The notes below the pieces were generated by a model. It was not told where the DNA came from and made no database searches. It saw nothing but the letters and a program-made list of their open reading frames with translations. This document shows positions 10,737-21,721 of a stretch of 64,000 bases of DNA, piece by piece. Each line of letters starts with the position of its first letter. Position 1 is the stretch's first letter. Made by a program: the position numbers and the translations under genes. Origin of the DNA: Nigrospora sphaerica (Eukaryota; Ascomycota; Sordariomycetes; Amphisphaeriales; Apiosporaceae); NCBI GenBank assembly GCA_018287875.1, contig JAGVVL010000002.1, positions 992,001 to 1,056,000 on the forward strand, in the 5' to 3' direction.

Positions 10737-13263
10737 TCATGGAACCAACCTCAGGCTTTTGCGTTTCTGTTTCTCGGCCCACTCTCGGCTCTTCTGGCGC
10801 GATCGCTCAGCCGCTTCCTCCCGTGCGATCCGGGCCCTCGTCTCGCGTTCCCGCCGTTCCTTGGTGCGGTCCTGAGAAAGGGCGCTGTCGCGCTGGAAAA
10901 TGTCCTTGCCCCGTACACGTTGCTGCTGTACCTCCTCGAGCGAGACCGAGCTGCGCTTGCCGGTGCTACCGACCGAGCTGGACGTGGCACGGCTTGCCCG
11001 CGGCCCCGCCTGGTCCGACGTTGCCGTCGTGAGGTGACGCCCTCGGGGCTGCGTATCCATCACCACCGACCCTCGTTTGTCCTGCGCAGGGCGTGCTGGC
11101 CGGGCCGGCTTCTCGAAAAGCGCACCAGTCAGCCGTGCTCTGCTCGCAATGGTTTCGCGCGGCATTGTGCTGGGAGCAGCAGCGATCCGAATTGGTCTGG
11201 CCTTGAATTGGCGGCGCTTCCGCTCCTCCTCTTCCTGGGCTTTCCGTTTGGCCTCTTGCTCCTCGCGCTTACGACGCGAGATTGCCTCCCCGGGCAGCTC
11301 GAAGTGAGGCAGCGTGGGCTCTTTCGTCGATGTCCTCCCGCGTAGACTGCTCGTGGGCTTGGGGGGTTCAGGTCGAACACGCTGTACAGGGCCCAGACTA
11401 GATTGATGATGGGCATCAATGGTTCCCATAAACTCGGCGTGGATGCTCTTATTGTCGCCATAATTCTCTGTCGTAGACTTGGGGGCACACCGGATAGGCG
11501 TAAGATGAGCGTGATGGTGGGCCATGATAACCTCCATCATGTCGGCAGAGATACACTCACCATCACTGTCGTCCTGCGTCATAGGCTTGAGGGCACAGCG
11601 GATAGGCGTAAGACGAGCATTGTGATGGGCCATGATAGTTTCGGTAATCTCGTCGGGAATGCTCCAGTCGTCGCTGTCTTCTTCCTGCTCGTCTGAGGTA
11701 ACATCGGTCGTCGTAATGGCCGTCCGTACAGCCTTAGGACGGTGCGGCTTGGCTTGTGTAAACTGGGTTGAAAGGCGAGCTTCCTGTTTTCTCCCAAGGC
11801 GACAGGCAACTTTATCTCCCCCGTCTTGGACCGACTGGGGTTGGGCCCCTTGGCTCGCACGACGGGCCTCTCGCTGCTCCCTAAGACGGCGAGCAACCGC
11901 CTCGCCTGGCAACTCGAAAGCCGCCACCTTGGGTGCCTTGGTGGACCGAGTCAATGGCTTCGGAGACTGTAGGCTAGCCAACACCTTGCTGGGCGTCTTC
12001 TTAGGAGATGCCTGCGGCCAAGCCTTGTCTTCGCCCTTGAGCTTGGGAGAATCCAGGAGAATCATTGAAGATGGGCGGCGACCGCTCCTGCTCTTGGATG
12101 AATTGGCGCCATGCGTGGGTCTATCCAGCTGTGGCGCTGGAGTACGGTCCCGGTGCGGCACCGGGCCAAGGGCGGGCGCGGGCATCCTCGGCAAGCGGAT
12201 ATCTGCCACTCCCACGGATGGGGAGACGGTCGTTTTGATACCGGCAGCCAGTTCAAAGGCCTCCATTTCGTCCTCAAACTGGTCGATGGCTTCGATACCC
12301 TCCACTTTCTTGGACGGCACGCCCGGGACGCCAGCCGGCACAGAACTGCCATTCCCATCTCGTAGATGGACCACGGAGGGGGCCAACTCTTCGACTCTGA
12401 TTGCAGGCAGCGGCTCAGTGCCAGTCTTGGCTGGTGCAAGCTTCTCCTTGGGGGCTTCGGCTAGCGCCATGGTGGTCTCTTTGGCCGGTGGAGCGTTAAT
12501 GACAGGCTCTTCGTTCCCTTCCAATGGCGTCGCCAGAAGCGTGTAGGAACGTGGCCCCTCCTTCGACGGCGCGTCGATTTCAGAAGACGCCGGGACAGGC
12601 AAAAGGTTACAACCGAAGAAAAGCTTCTTCCCTTCGCTGGACTCCGATGCAGCCGGCGGCTTGACCGTGAGCACCCAGTCAAAGTCCCCGTTACGTTGCT
12701 TCGTGAACTGCTCCGCAGCAGATGGCGACGTGCGTGCAGCGACGGCCAAGGGGTGCTGCGCGTAGCGGTCGACTGTGAAGCGGCGTTAGCACGGGCGAAG
12801 CTGCAGCTGACCAACACGGGGGACAGCACAAACCTGGTAGCTCGATATACCGCGGTCGTTCTCTCGAAACGGCTGCCGGGTCGCGTTCTGGGGCGTGGGC
12901 TTGCTCGTCTTCGGCAACGGACTCCAGGGGCGCAAATGTGTTGGCCGTCACCGAGGGTCGCGTCACACGCGCGCCGGGTTGGGCCTTGGTCTTGGCCACG
13001 GCCTTGCCTTTGCACGGGGTGACCTGATGCGAGTCGCCGATGTGGAGTTTTTCGAGCTGAGCTGTGAGGGACTCAACCCGGGATACGAGCTTTGGCCGGC
13101 GGTTGTGTGTGTTGGACGATGAGATGGTTCGAAGCGGACTGGAGTGGTAACTGCCGGCAAGCTCTACATCCTCGACGTGGTGCGAGTCAGCAGCGACGGT
13201 GTACGCCGGGTCGTCGAGAATGCCGAAGCCATTGCGAGCCACGACAACCGGAGGGGGCGCCAT
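10737..13263 (-). CDS. Coiled-coil protein with KARP (TPX2-like) tail and triplicated His-rich repeat
   Basis: Two exons on the minus strand, 13263-12834 and 12772-10737, with a 61-nt intron (GTTTGT donor, GCTAAC branch point, TTCACAG acceptor), phase 1; 821 aa. The ATG sits in a strong context (gccATGgcg); an upstream in-frame Met exists but is less likely. Exon 1 includes the helix SLTAQLEKLHIGD. The middle is disordered and has two copies of a FELPGEA-(V/I)-(A/S)RR block (about residues 425 and 632), each leading into a charged helix. Between them lie three tandem 36-residue units (about 512-607). After the second block, a Glu/Arg-rich helix leads into FKARPIRIAAAPSTMPRET (about 665), which resembles the F-K-A-R-P motif of TPX2-family microtubule-binding domains. 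The tail is a basic coiled coil. A microtubule or spindle role is inference from that motif and from neighbouring DAD2 and SGO1; I cannot name an orthologue. Confidence 0.8.
11370..11690 (-). repeat. Three tandem 36-codon repeats inside the KARP-tail gene
   Basis: On the minus strand the unit reads approximately (E/D)xxxxIMAHHxAxLTPIRCAxK. Units 1 and 2 are offset by 108 nt (the plus-strand string cggataggcg recurs at 11491 and 11599); the third unit (IDAHHQSSLGPVQR) is more diverged. The frame is preserved throughout, so the duplication is in the protein and not just in the DNA. Confidence 0.8.
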
Positions 13264-14461
13264 GGCGCCGCCTTTTGTATTCTTAATGAGCGACAGGGGC
13301 TTGATAAGGGATACGGCTCCAAAAGGACGCCAAACGGAGGTTCGAGGCCCGGACACGGGAAATTGGGCCGGGGTTTGATGAGGGTTAATTAGGCAGCAGA
13401 TCCTAGTATGGGTATGAACCCGAGCCGCCGAGAGAACCACGGATTATCACGACCACGTGGGGTTCTGAAGTAGCTTTTAGTCTGCACCGCGTGTCGGCTC
13501 CGTGTCAGCAGGACTTGTTCTGTGTTGCAATCGGGCGATGGCTTGGTGACGCCCGTCACGAAGAGGCGTGATACAGTAAGTTGCTGCCTAAGGCGCGACG
13601 TCAGAGGGGGCGAGGGGACGAGCAGGGGACTGCAGCGTCGGCAGCAGCGGCAGCGAATTAAATAGCAAGGGCCGCGGACACCCAGATAGGTAGAGAAGTA
13701 AAGTGTAACCGCGGCGAAGCCAGACAGAGGCAGGTATGATGTGTGCGCGGGTTACATGACAACGGGTCGGTACCCTGTTGGCGATGCGCCTCCTGTTGAC
13801 CGCGCCAGATGTGACGACGCCACGACTGTCGACTGGCGAATCGCCCCTGCCGCACTCTCTCCGTGGCCCCGGCCGAGGTGTTTGCATTCTGTGTCCGTGG
13901 CGCTTTCTGGCTCGCTTGTTGGGCGTGCAATCTCCGCGCCCTGCTTGCCTGTCTTCTCCAACCGTCGTGTCGACATGTTCCTGTCCTGGTCGCTGCGACC
14001 CGTCTGCTCGCGCATTGGGCCGAGCTACGCTGTTGGTCGCGACCCGAATGCACGGCGACACATAGATGACCGAACAACGGCGTGCCTCGGCCCGTGAAGG
14101 ACGGGGCCTACCTCCTCGACGCGGCAATATGTACATACATGGATGCTCGGAAGGGACGCGCCCATGACGTCGCGCTGTCTGCAGAGGGCACAATTTCGTC
14201 CATGCAGCTGCCGCCTGTTGCAAGGCACGCGCCTTTATCCCATGCTGCCTAGGTACTTTTTGCCGTTGCCCGCGCAAACCTTCCGTGGCACGCGCTGGTT
14301 GGAGCGAAAAGCCGCGTACCGCATTGTGCCACGCCCTCCTCTGGGCAGCCTGATGCACATCTCGTACACCTCCCCGCAGACCGGAGCTGAGCATTGGGTT
14401 TCTGGTGGCTGCAGTCGCAAGGCCTGCCCCCGTCTTCACTTGCAGGGTGCAGCTGGGCGCC
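13264..14461. other. Intergenic region
   Basis: Lies between the start of the KARP-tail gene and the stop of DAD2, both minus. Open frames such as 13588-14520 (minus) overlap others on the opposite strand and show no domain. It contains a partial palindrome gcctaggtac near 14247. No gene is supported. Confidence 0.55.
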
Positions 14462-15011
14462 TCATTCAAGCGTGCTTCCGCCCTCCAGATTCTCGGCCTG
14501 GGCTTGTAATGTAGGGGCATGTTCGGTGGGTATGCGAACCAGTGTTTGGGGAAGAGGAATGCTATCTTCCGACTGGGACTCGGCGTTGTTGCTGGGTTTC
14601 GGTAGCTTGGCTGCGCCGCGGATCAGTCAGTTCGGAGGCCATCTTGAGAGCGAGCGGGAGGGTTGCCTACACGAAGCCATGTTGATAGCGCGTAGAACGC
14701 TGTGCCAGTTGCTCATGACCAAGGCGATGGCTACCGAAGCCGGGTCAGTATTGGAATCACCTCGTAGCAGGGGGCGGCAGTCTACCTTCGGTGCCGTCCG
14801 ACAACGTCGACAGCTTCTGCTCCAGCGCCTCCATCTGGGCGGCGGCAGCTGCGCTCAGCTCGCGGAGCTCCTTGAGGCTGTCCAGTTCGGCCTTCTTCTC
14901 CTCGATGCGGGCCAACAGCGCCGCCGACTGGCCACTGGACTGTCCATTGGGGTTGCTGGACGTAGAGCCGTGGCGCAAATGGCCCTGAAGAGAACGCGAC
15001 GAGAAGGCCAT
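14462..15011 (-). CDS. DAD2: DASH complex subunit Dad2
   Basis: Three exons on the minus strand: 15011-14786, 14730-14671 and 14610-14462. The introns are 55 nt (GTAGAC ... GGTAG) and 60 nt (GTAGGC, CTGAC branch, GCGCAG). The predicted protein is 144 aa. The ATG has an ideal context (gccaccATGgcc). The core reads LLARIEEKKAELDSLKELR, then MEALEQKLSTLSDGTE joining across intron 1 to AIALVMSNWHSVLRAINMAS, which is the Dad2 family signature. Exon 3 adds a tail with LPQTLVRIPTEHAP. Dad2 is a small coiled-coil subunit of the DASH/Dam1 complex, which assembles on kinetochore microtubules and couples chromosomes to spindle ends. Without the introns only an 88-residue stub is readable, so an automatic single-ORF call would miss the conserved VMSNWH block. 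The neighbouring gene on the other strand is shugoshin. Confidence 0.92.
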
Positions 15012-15739
15012 GGTGGCTAGCAATTTGTCGTCGGGTCGTGTAAAGGACGGATTGGAGTGTCTCAGGGTTGCGGGCTGATCATGGAGGGCCAGCTAGTATT
15101 ATCCGGGCCGGTCAATGCATAGGAGGGGCACACCAAACGCGGTTGGGAACCTTGGTCGGAAGAGGGAGGGGGAAAAGCAGCAGAGTCAGGCCGATCGCCG
15201 TCGGAGGCGCGCCACGTGAACCAAATCTACCTTAGTGCCCGGGTGGGGGAGTTGTCGTAAACAAAACGGTTACTATCATCAGTCCCCGACCAACGGCGAG
15301 GCGATTGGTTGTAACTTGACAATACCTGGTCCGGCTCTTAAGAGCAGATATTATCGTGGTGGCCAACGAGTGAACTATGATTCTACTGTGTACGTGTATG
15401 GGGGGGCCAGCAACTGGAGGTGTGTGACGCATGAGCTGCCGAGGGCTGGACGTCCGAGCAAGACGGGGATCCCTCGTTGGCGGACTCCGCAGCAACAGAA
15501 GGCGCCAAACCCTTTCCGGTAGTCTGTTGATTAGCAACCGAGTCCTTTCCTTGCCTGCGGCCGGAGCTCCCAGTTGTTTTCCGCCCGCGATTTTGCTGTC
15601 CACACCTTTGACAACACGCGCATCCGGCTTTTGCTCTCGACGGCTTGTCTCATCCGCGCCCTCCGCCATCGCCAGCCAAGAGCCATCGGCAGATAGCATT
15701 GATAAACAACCTTTGCCGTCATCGCCGCATCGCCCGGTC
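15012..15739. promoter_or_regulatory. Divergent DAD2/SGO1 intergenic region
   Basis: 728 bp separating the start codons of DAD2 (minus) and SGO1 (plus). Both promoters must lie here or nearby. I see no clear TATA box. The open frame at 15431-15946 reads into SGO1 exon 1 but its upstream part has no conserved content, so it is treated as leader. Co-regulation is plausible but not shown by the sequence. Confidence 0.55.
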
Positions 15740-18131
15740 ATGGCACGACTGAATGAGCCCGTAGCGGCTGCCACCGCCGCCGCCGGAGACATAGAAACAC
15801 GTGGGTGCGCCGCGTCCCTCTCTGCCCAACGCCGCCCGCTAACCAGCACCGGCCATTGCAGTCCGCCGGAAATTTCTACGACAGAACCGCGACATCGCCA
15901 GGATCAATTCCACCCAGTCCTTGCGGATACGGAGCTTGGAGAATGAGTGCGCCCGCATGCTTTCGGAAAACCTCGACCTGCGGGGCCAGGTCCTCCGACT
16001 CGAGGCCGAACTGCAGGACGACCGCACTCGGCGCATTGCTGAGCACGCCCTCGAGATCAAAGAGAAGATGGAGGCCCAATTGGTGGAATGGGGAACGATG
16101 CTGGCGAGTCTGGGCAATGAGCCCATGCCCAAAAACAGGTCCCCCCGCGCCTCCAAGAAAGCAAGACTTGAACCCAGTTCCGGACGCCTCGGCTCCCCCC
16201 GATTCAGACGCCGAAACACCGAGGAGCTGGAGAGCGCCGCTCTTCATGAAGGCCGCCTCGCGCCTTTGTGGGAAAACCGCTCCTGCCCGCGGGAAACACT
16301 CAAGTAAGTGCTCCGGAGTTATGTCTCGGAAGAGTGCACCTGGACGTATGGAGCTGACCCCCGTAGCCGCGACGAAATACTAGCGCTGTGTTCCGAGGCG
16401 GCCGACCCTGCCGAGTCCAACGGATCTCCTGATTTGGGACCGCCGCCAGTGTCGCGCTTCGTCGACGAGGAACCCGTTAAGATCGATTTGCCGACCCAGT
16501 CGCCACCACGGAGCCGTACCCTACACACCCGTGAGGATCTCCAGCTAGCGCCGTCTCCGAAAAGAACCCCGGAGCCCGCCGAGGTGGATCATCACGAAAC
16601 CCTTGACGAGGATGAGCCCCAGGAGAAGCCCGCGGCCGAACCAATGCAGCAGACCGAACCTGCATCTCCTGCGAGTACGGCTGGACGGAAGCCAATCGAG
16701 CTCCAGCGCATACCCGATCTCTCCCCATCGGCCATTGCTAAGAATCTAAAGAGGAAAATGAGGGATGAGGATGAGAAGGAGACTGCCAGGGCCGTCAGAA
16801 GCGAGCGCGACGCAACGAAGCTCGCCAAGGGGTCGTCCGCAACGGCGGCACCGAAAGGCGGGAGCACAAACCGACCTATGAAGACCATGTCCGTCAAGCG
16901 AGACGCGAGGGAAACCACCGCCAGTCTGCCATCTGTCACGGTTTCACGGAAACCGTTGGCAGCCCGCACCACCAACGAGGTGGTTCAGTCACCGAAGAAG
17001 ACGGATAAACCAGCAGTTGCCGACGAGGTAGCCAAGACCAAGGCGGAAGTAAAGCGGAACAACCAGTCCAAGGGTCGGCCGACAAAGCCCAAGTACAGGG
17101 AGGATGTGCCGGCGGCTCCCGCCCCGGCTCCTGTGGCGGTGCCGGTGCCGGAGCCAGCGGCAGAACCAGTGGTCTCCAGTATTGAGTTGGATGCCCTGTC
17201 GGCCGAACCCAACTTGTCGGCGCCCACGTCGCCTGCGTCGGTCGCCCCCTGCGAGGAGACGAGAGACACGCCTCCGCCGTTTGACATCTCGAATAGTGGC
17301 GAGACTTCTCGGCCCAGTCGCAGGAGCAGGACGGCCGTTAGCTATGCTGAGCCCAATCTCCGGGATAAGATGCGCCGCCCCACGAAGCAGCTCTTCGACG
17401 CCGTGGCGGGAGAAGGAAAGGTGATTCGGCGATCTAGCATTTCGTCGAAGCAGAGTGGCGACCTCCTGCACGTTAAATCCGAGGAAAAGTCGGCACAGGC
17501 GTGGAAGAACCTGCCAGCGTCTGCCTCAATTCCCGCAGAAGCACCCGCGAGCCCGTTGGTGGAGAAGCTCTTGAGGTCGCCCGCAGCTGAGCTTCCGACT
17601 AGCGTGGTGACGGATAGGAGAAAGCGCAGCTCTTCCGTCACCTGCCGTATGGGGACCTCCGAAAGCACCGATCCCGAGGACCCCACGACAAAAACGGGTG
17701 CCAAGTTCACGCACTGTCGGTCGGAAGGAATTACCGTGGGCGAGGCCGAGGCGCGGCCCACGTCCACCGAGTCAGGGGACGTGTACGAGTTCCCCGACTC
17801 TTCACCCGCCACCAGCGCGAAGCACCCCGCCTCCGAGGACGGCAAGAGGGCCAGCAGCAAACCACGCCAAGGAAGAACCAAGCGGACGTCATCTGCGATG
17901 GGCGAGGAGCCCAGAGCCGAGGCCGCAGAAGCTCAAGCGAAAGGCGTCCGGACTGCCAACTCGAAGAAGAGAGCGTCCATGATGGCGCCCAGGTCGGCGC
18001 GGATGACGGATTCGGACCTTTCACGGCCGGGCAGCCCCGTCGAAGGCGATAGTATTAACAGCCTCTCGTCCGCCGACGCCGATGGCCTAAGAGACAGGGC
18101 GGCGATGCGGCGGCGGAGCATGATGTTATGA
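15740..18131 (+). CDS. SGO1: Shugoshin
   Basis: Three exons, 15740-15800, 15862-16303 and 16367-18131, with introns of 61 nt (GTGGGT, GCTAAC, TTGCAG) and 63 nt (GTAAGT, CTGAC, CGTAG); 755 aa. Exon 1 gives MARLNEPVAAA and joins to LRRKFLRQNRDIARINSTQS, the start of the shugoshin N-terminal coiled coil (about residues 21-95, which dimerises and recruits PP2A in the family). The centre is long, basic and disordered. The C-terminal SGO motif is present at about 484-505 (RRSRTAVSYAEPNLRDKM), the element that binds phosphorylated H2A at centromeres. Shugoshin protects centromeric cohesin and promotes chromosome biorientation. The 63-nt intron is a multiple of three but its donor creates an immediate TAA if unspliced (stop at 16305-16307), so retention would leave only the coiled-coil part. 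Confidence 0.93.
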
Positions 18132-19692
18132 GCGGCCTGGCCGGTCGGCAGAATCACGGAGCATGCGGTGTTGGATGGGCAGGCGTTTGGTATTCCCCCA
18201 CGGATTTCTGTTTCGGAACAAAGAATTTTTGGATGTCTTGAGAATGAAACCCCATTCATAGCCATAGCGTCCGGAGTACGTTGTTTTCTCTCTCTTTCAA
18301 TGAGTCCATTTTTGCTCGTATGGGTTCCTTTGCTTGCTCTCTGGAAAGTGAACCGCAGCCGAGCATCAGTGGATGCTGGCGAACACGCGGTTTCGTCAAA
18401 TTCCTAACCATACCTCAGTATCTACTGGAAACCGATTGCGCGTCCCCGAACGTCTTCTTTACGTCGGCCTTCGCTCGGCCGTCTTCACCATCGTCCTTCT
18501 GCCTTCGTGTCCATGGCAAGACAGAACACCCACGTTTGCACGTGGGTTGAGCTCGTCATCGTGGAAATGAAGCCGACGGCCACACATTATCAGGTCAGTG
18601 GCTGGCTGGTTAAGTACACCGCCAATGATCTGGGAGGTATTCGCCACGAGGACCGCAGTGCTCTTGAATTAATACATGGGTTACGCGGTAAGCTGCGCAG
18701 CCCCATGCGCGCGCCTCAACTTCTGGGGAACCGGTCTTGCCCTTACGACTCAGATCATCTGAGCACAAGTTTAGGATTTCTGTCCGTTATACTGACAACC
18801 GACAGTCTCGGTGTTCGAATCGACGCCTTCGACGAGCTGGACCAGGCAAGCATGAGACAGAGTGCACGGGCAACGGGAAGGTTTGCGATAGTGGCTGGGC
18901 AATTGGCTTCCCCTTACGCGGGCGGGGCCTGCCACATCAAAGACGGGCGAGCACACGGGTGTGAGACGGACCTGTCCAGAGTGATGCCATGTTGCAGTTT
19001 GCTGTTTTTGAAGCGGCAATAATCTGTTGTCCGCGCCTTGCGCCTAGGAAGAGGAAGAACCAAAGGTAACCCCCCTTGGCCACCCCTCTGTTTCCCGTCC
19101 TGAGGCTGGCTCGGGCCCAGGAAATGCATACCGGCGCATCGAGTCTCTCTGCGTGGGAAAAGCGGATCCATCGATGCTGGGTAAGCTTGTGCCGGTAACG
19201 TCCAGTTTGCCATGTCCATCATCGAACATCGCTGGCGTAGGATTCCGGACTCGGGAATACCCAAGCCTTGTGCTGAAGTTGCTGGCTGAGACAAGACAGT
19301 TTGCCATAGTGGGGGACCGCCCGGTCGTGCGCTTGCTTAAGTGGCACCGCTATCAGGCCAACCGCCGTTGTCGACGCAAGGCGAGAGAGACATCCGAGCT
19401 GTGTGATTGGTGCCGAGTATGCGTGTTTCTCCTGTCAGCTATAGAGGGCCCTGGCCTCGACTGCGTCCGAGTCTTACAACACATTGGCGCCCACACGCCA
19501 GGTCACTTACTGTCCTGGCCAGAGAGAATCGCATCATGGACGCGAACGGCTAAAGGTTCTATAAATCCACGGCCGTTTCTCGTCGTTGATGCCATTCTCT
19601 TCCCCATCGCTCAACCACATTCGCTCTGGTTCCGTTCACTTCTAATCAAAGACACACTCGTTTGCGTCTGTCTCTCTCTCTCTCTGGTCATC
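18132..19692. other. Intergenic region upstream of the secreted Ser-rich protein
   Basis: About 1.56 kb. It includes the 3' flank of SGO1 and the promoter of the gene at 19693. The longest frame (18507-19022, plus, 171 codons) has no domain and ordinary noncoding composition. A TATA-like element and a CT tract near the right end are listed separately. Confidence 0.55.
19560..19566 (+). promoter_or_regulatory. TATA-like box
   Basis: TATAAAT sits 133 nt upstream of the ATG at 19693, followed by a CT-rich stretch ending in a (TC)n run at 19670-19685 just before the start. This is a typical layout for a strongly expressed fungal gene. Functional assignment is inference. Confidence 0.5.
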
Positions 19693-21673
19693 ATGCCTAC
19701 TCTTCTCGAGATCACGCTGGTTCTCGCCTACCTCGGCGTTTCCTCCGCCCAGGGCCCCGACTCCTGCTTCAAGGACGAATGCGCCCGTGCCGTCACTGGC
19801 ACCGGAAAGAACCCGCCGCGGAGTGCCAGGCGCCAGGAATGTCGCTCTTACTTGGCCACAACCGTCACCCCCGGCGCATCGTATGTGCTCCCGCCACCAT
19901 GCTCCTGGGTGCCGTAGAGTCTCCATCTGACCATTTACAGGACCGTCACTGAGACAGTCACCTTGGGCCAGCCCGGCGCCGTTGAGCGCCGCACTGCGCC
20001 TGCCCAGGATGCCTACACCACGGAGTCCATCGCGACTCTTCCCACGTACGCCGCTGCCTGCGTTAACTTGGACCGTTACTCCAGTAAGTCGCTATCGGTC
20101 TTGGATGATTTATCCGCGCTGTATAATGGTGGCACAAGCATACTGACGAGGCATTGCGACAGGCGCTTGTGACTGCTGGGGCCTTCCCGCATCGACGACC
20201 ACGGTTGCTGCCCCTACGACGACTTCGTATGTGACCGTCACGCCAAGCAGCACTTCGGCCGGCTACACCGTGTCTGGAGCCTCGTCAAGTAGCTCGGTCA
20301 GCAGCTCCTCGACCGCTGCCGGCTATGCAGTTCGCCCGATGCCCGTCTTCAGCTCCTCGTCGAGCAGTTCGTCGAGCAGCTCGTCGAGCAGCTCATCGAG
20401 CAGCTCTTCCCGAGGCTACGAGGCCAGCCCCGTGCCCACCACGACGAGCTCCCGTGTGTATGAAGTCAGCCCTGCTCCCAGCTCTTACTCGGCCGTCAAC
20501 TCCACCACCAGCTCGAGCACTTCGGTAGGATACCAAGCCAGCTCCGTGACGAGCTCCTCCACCTCCAGCGTGTACGAGGCCTACCCCGTCTCGAGCTCTT
20601 CGTCCTCCAGCGTCTACCAGGTCAGCTCCCTGAGCTCTTACCCGGCGATCAACACGACCAGCAGCACCAGCACTACTCTGGGGTACCAAGCCAGCCCTCT
20701 TCCGAGCTCCACCACTTCCTACGGCTACGAGATAAGCTCTTCCCCCAGCGCGTACCAGGTCAACAGCACGACTAGCAGCACTTCTGCCACTTCCGTGATC
20801 TACCAAGTCAGCTCTGCTCCGAGCTCGTACAAGGTTAGCAGCAGCAGCACCGCGTCGAGCTCGACTACGTCCAAGGGATACCAGGCCAGCTCCATCCCCA
20901 GCTCGTACAAGACGAACAGCACGACCACCGTCAAGTACCCGGCCACCTCCAAGCACTCGACTACTGTCAAGACGTCCACTACGTCCAAGGGATACCAGGC
21001 CAGCTCCATTCCCAGCTCGTACAAGACGAACAGCACGACCAGCACCGAGTACCCGACCACCGTCAAGTACCCGACTACGACCAAATCGTCTACTAAGTCC
21101 AAGAGCTACCAGGCCAGCTCCATCCCCAGCTCGTACAAGACGAACAGCACGACCACCGTCAAGTACCCGGCCACCTCCAAGCACTCGACTACTGTCAAGA
21201 CGTCCACTACGTCCAAGGGATACCAGGCCAGCTCCATCCCCAGCTCGTACAAGACCAACAGCACGACCAGCACCGAGTACTCGACCGTTGCCACGCCCTC
21301 GTCCACTTCCTGGGGCTACGAGGTTGTTCCCATGCCCAGCTCCTACAAGGTCGACAGCACGACGACCAGCAGCTCCACGACGTCCAAGGGCTATGTGGCC
21401 AGCCCCGTGCCCAGCTCCACCACTTCCAAGGGCTACGAGGCGAGCCCCGTCTCGAGCTACGTTGCTACCAGCTCGGTTCTTAGCCTTGACTACCCCGTCA
21501 GAGTGGTCAACTCGACCGTGGCGAGCTCGTCGTCCACTCGCCCTGTCGGCTACCCCGCCAAGCCGCGTCCTACGACGTCGTCCTCCAGCACCTCGGTGTA
21601 CGGTGTCAGCTCCATCGAAACTTCGTCCTCTACTCGCGCCGGATATGTCGTGAGCTCGTCCAGCTCCTCTTCT

Positions 21674-21721
<48 letters not shown>

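Noticed and set aside
18507..19022. Plus frame of 171 codons between SGO1 and the secreted protein
   Set aside because: No motif, mixed codon use unlike the neighbouring genes and no splice partners.
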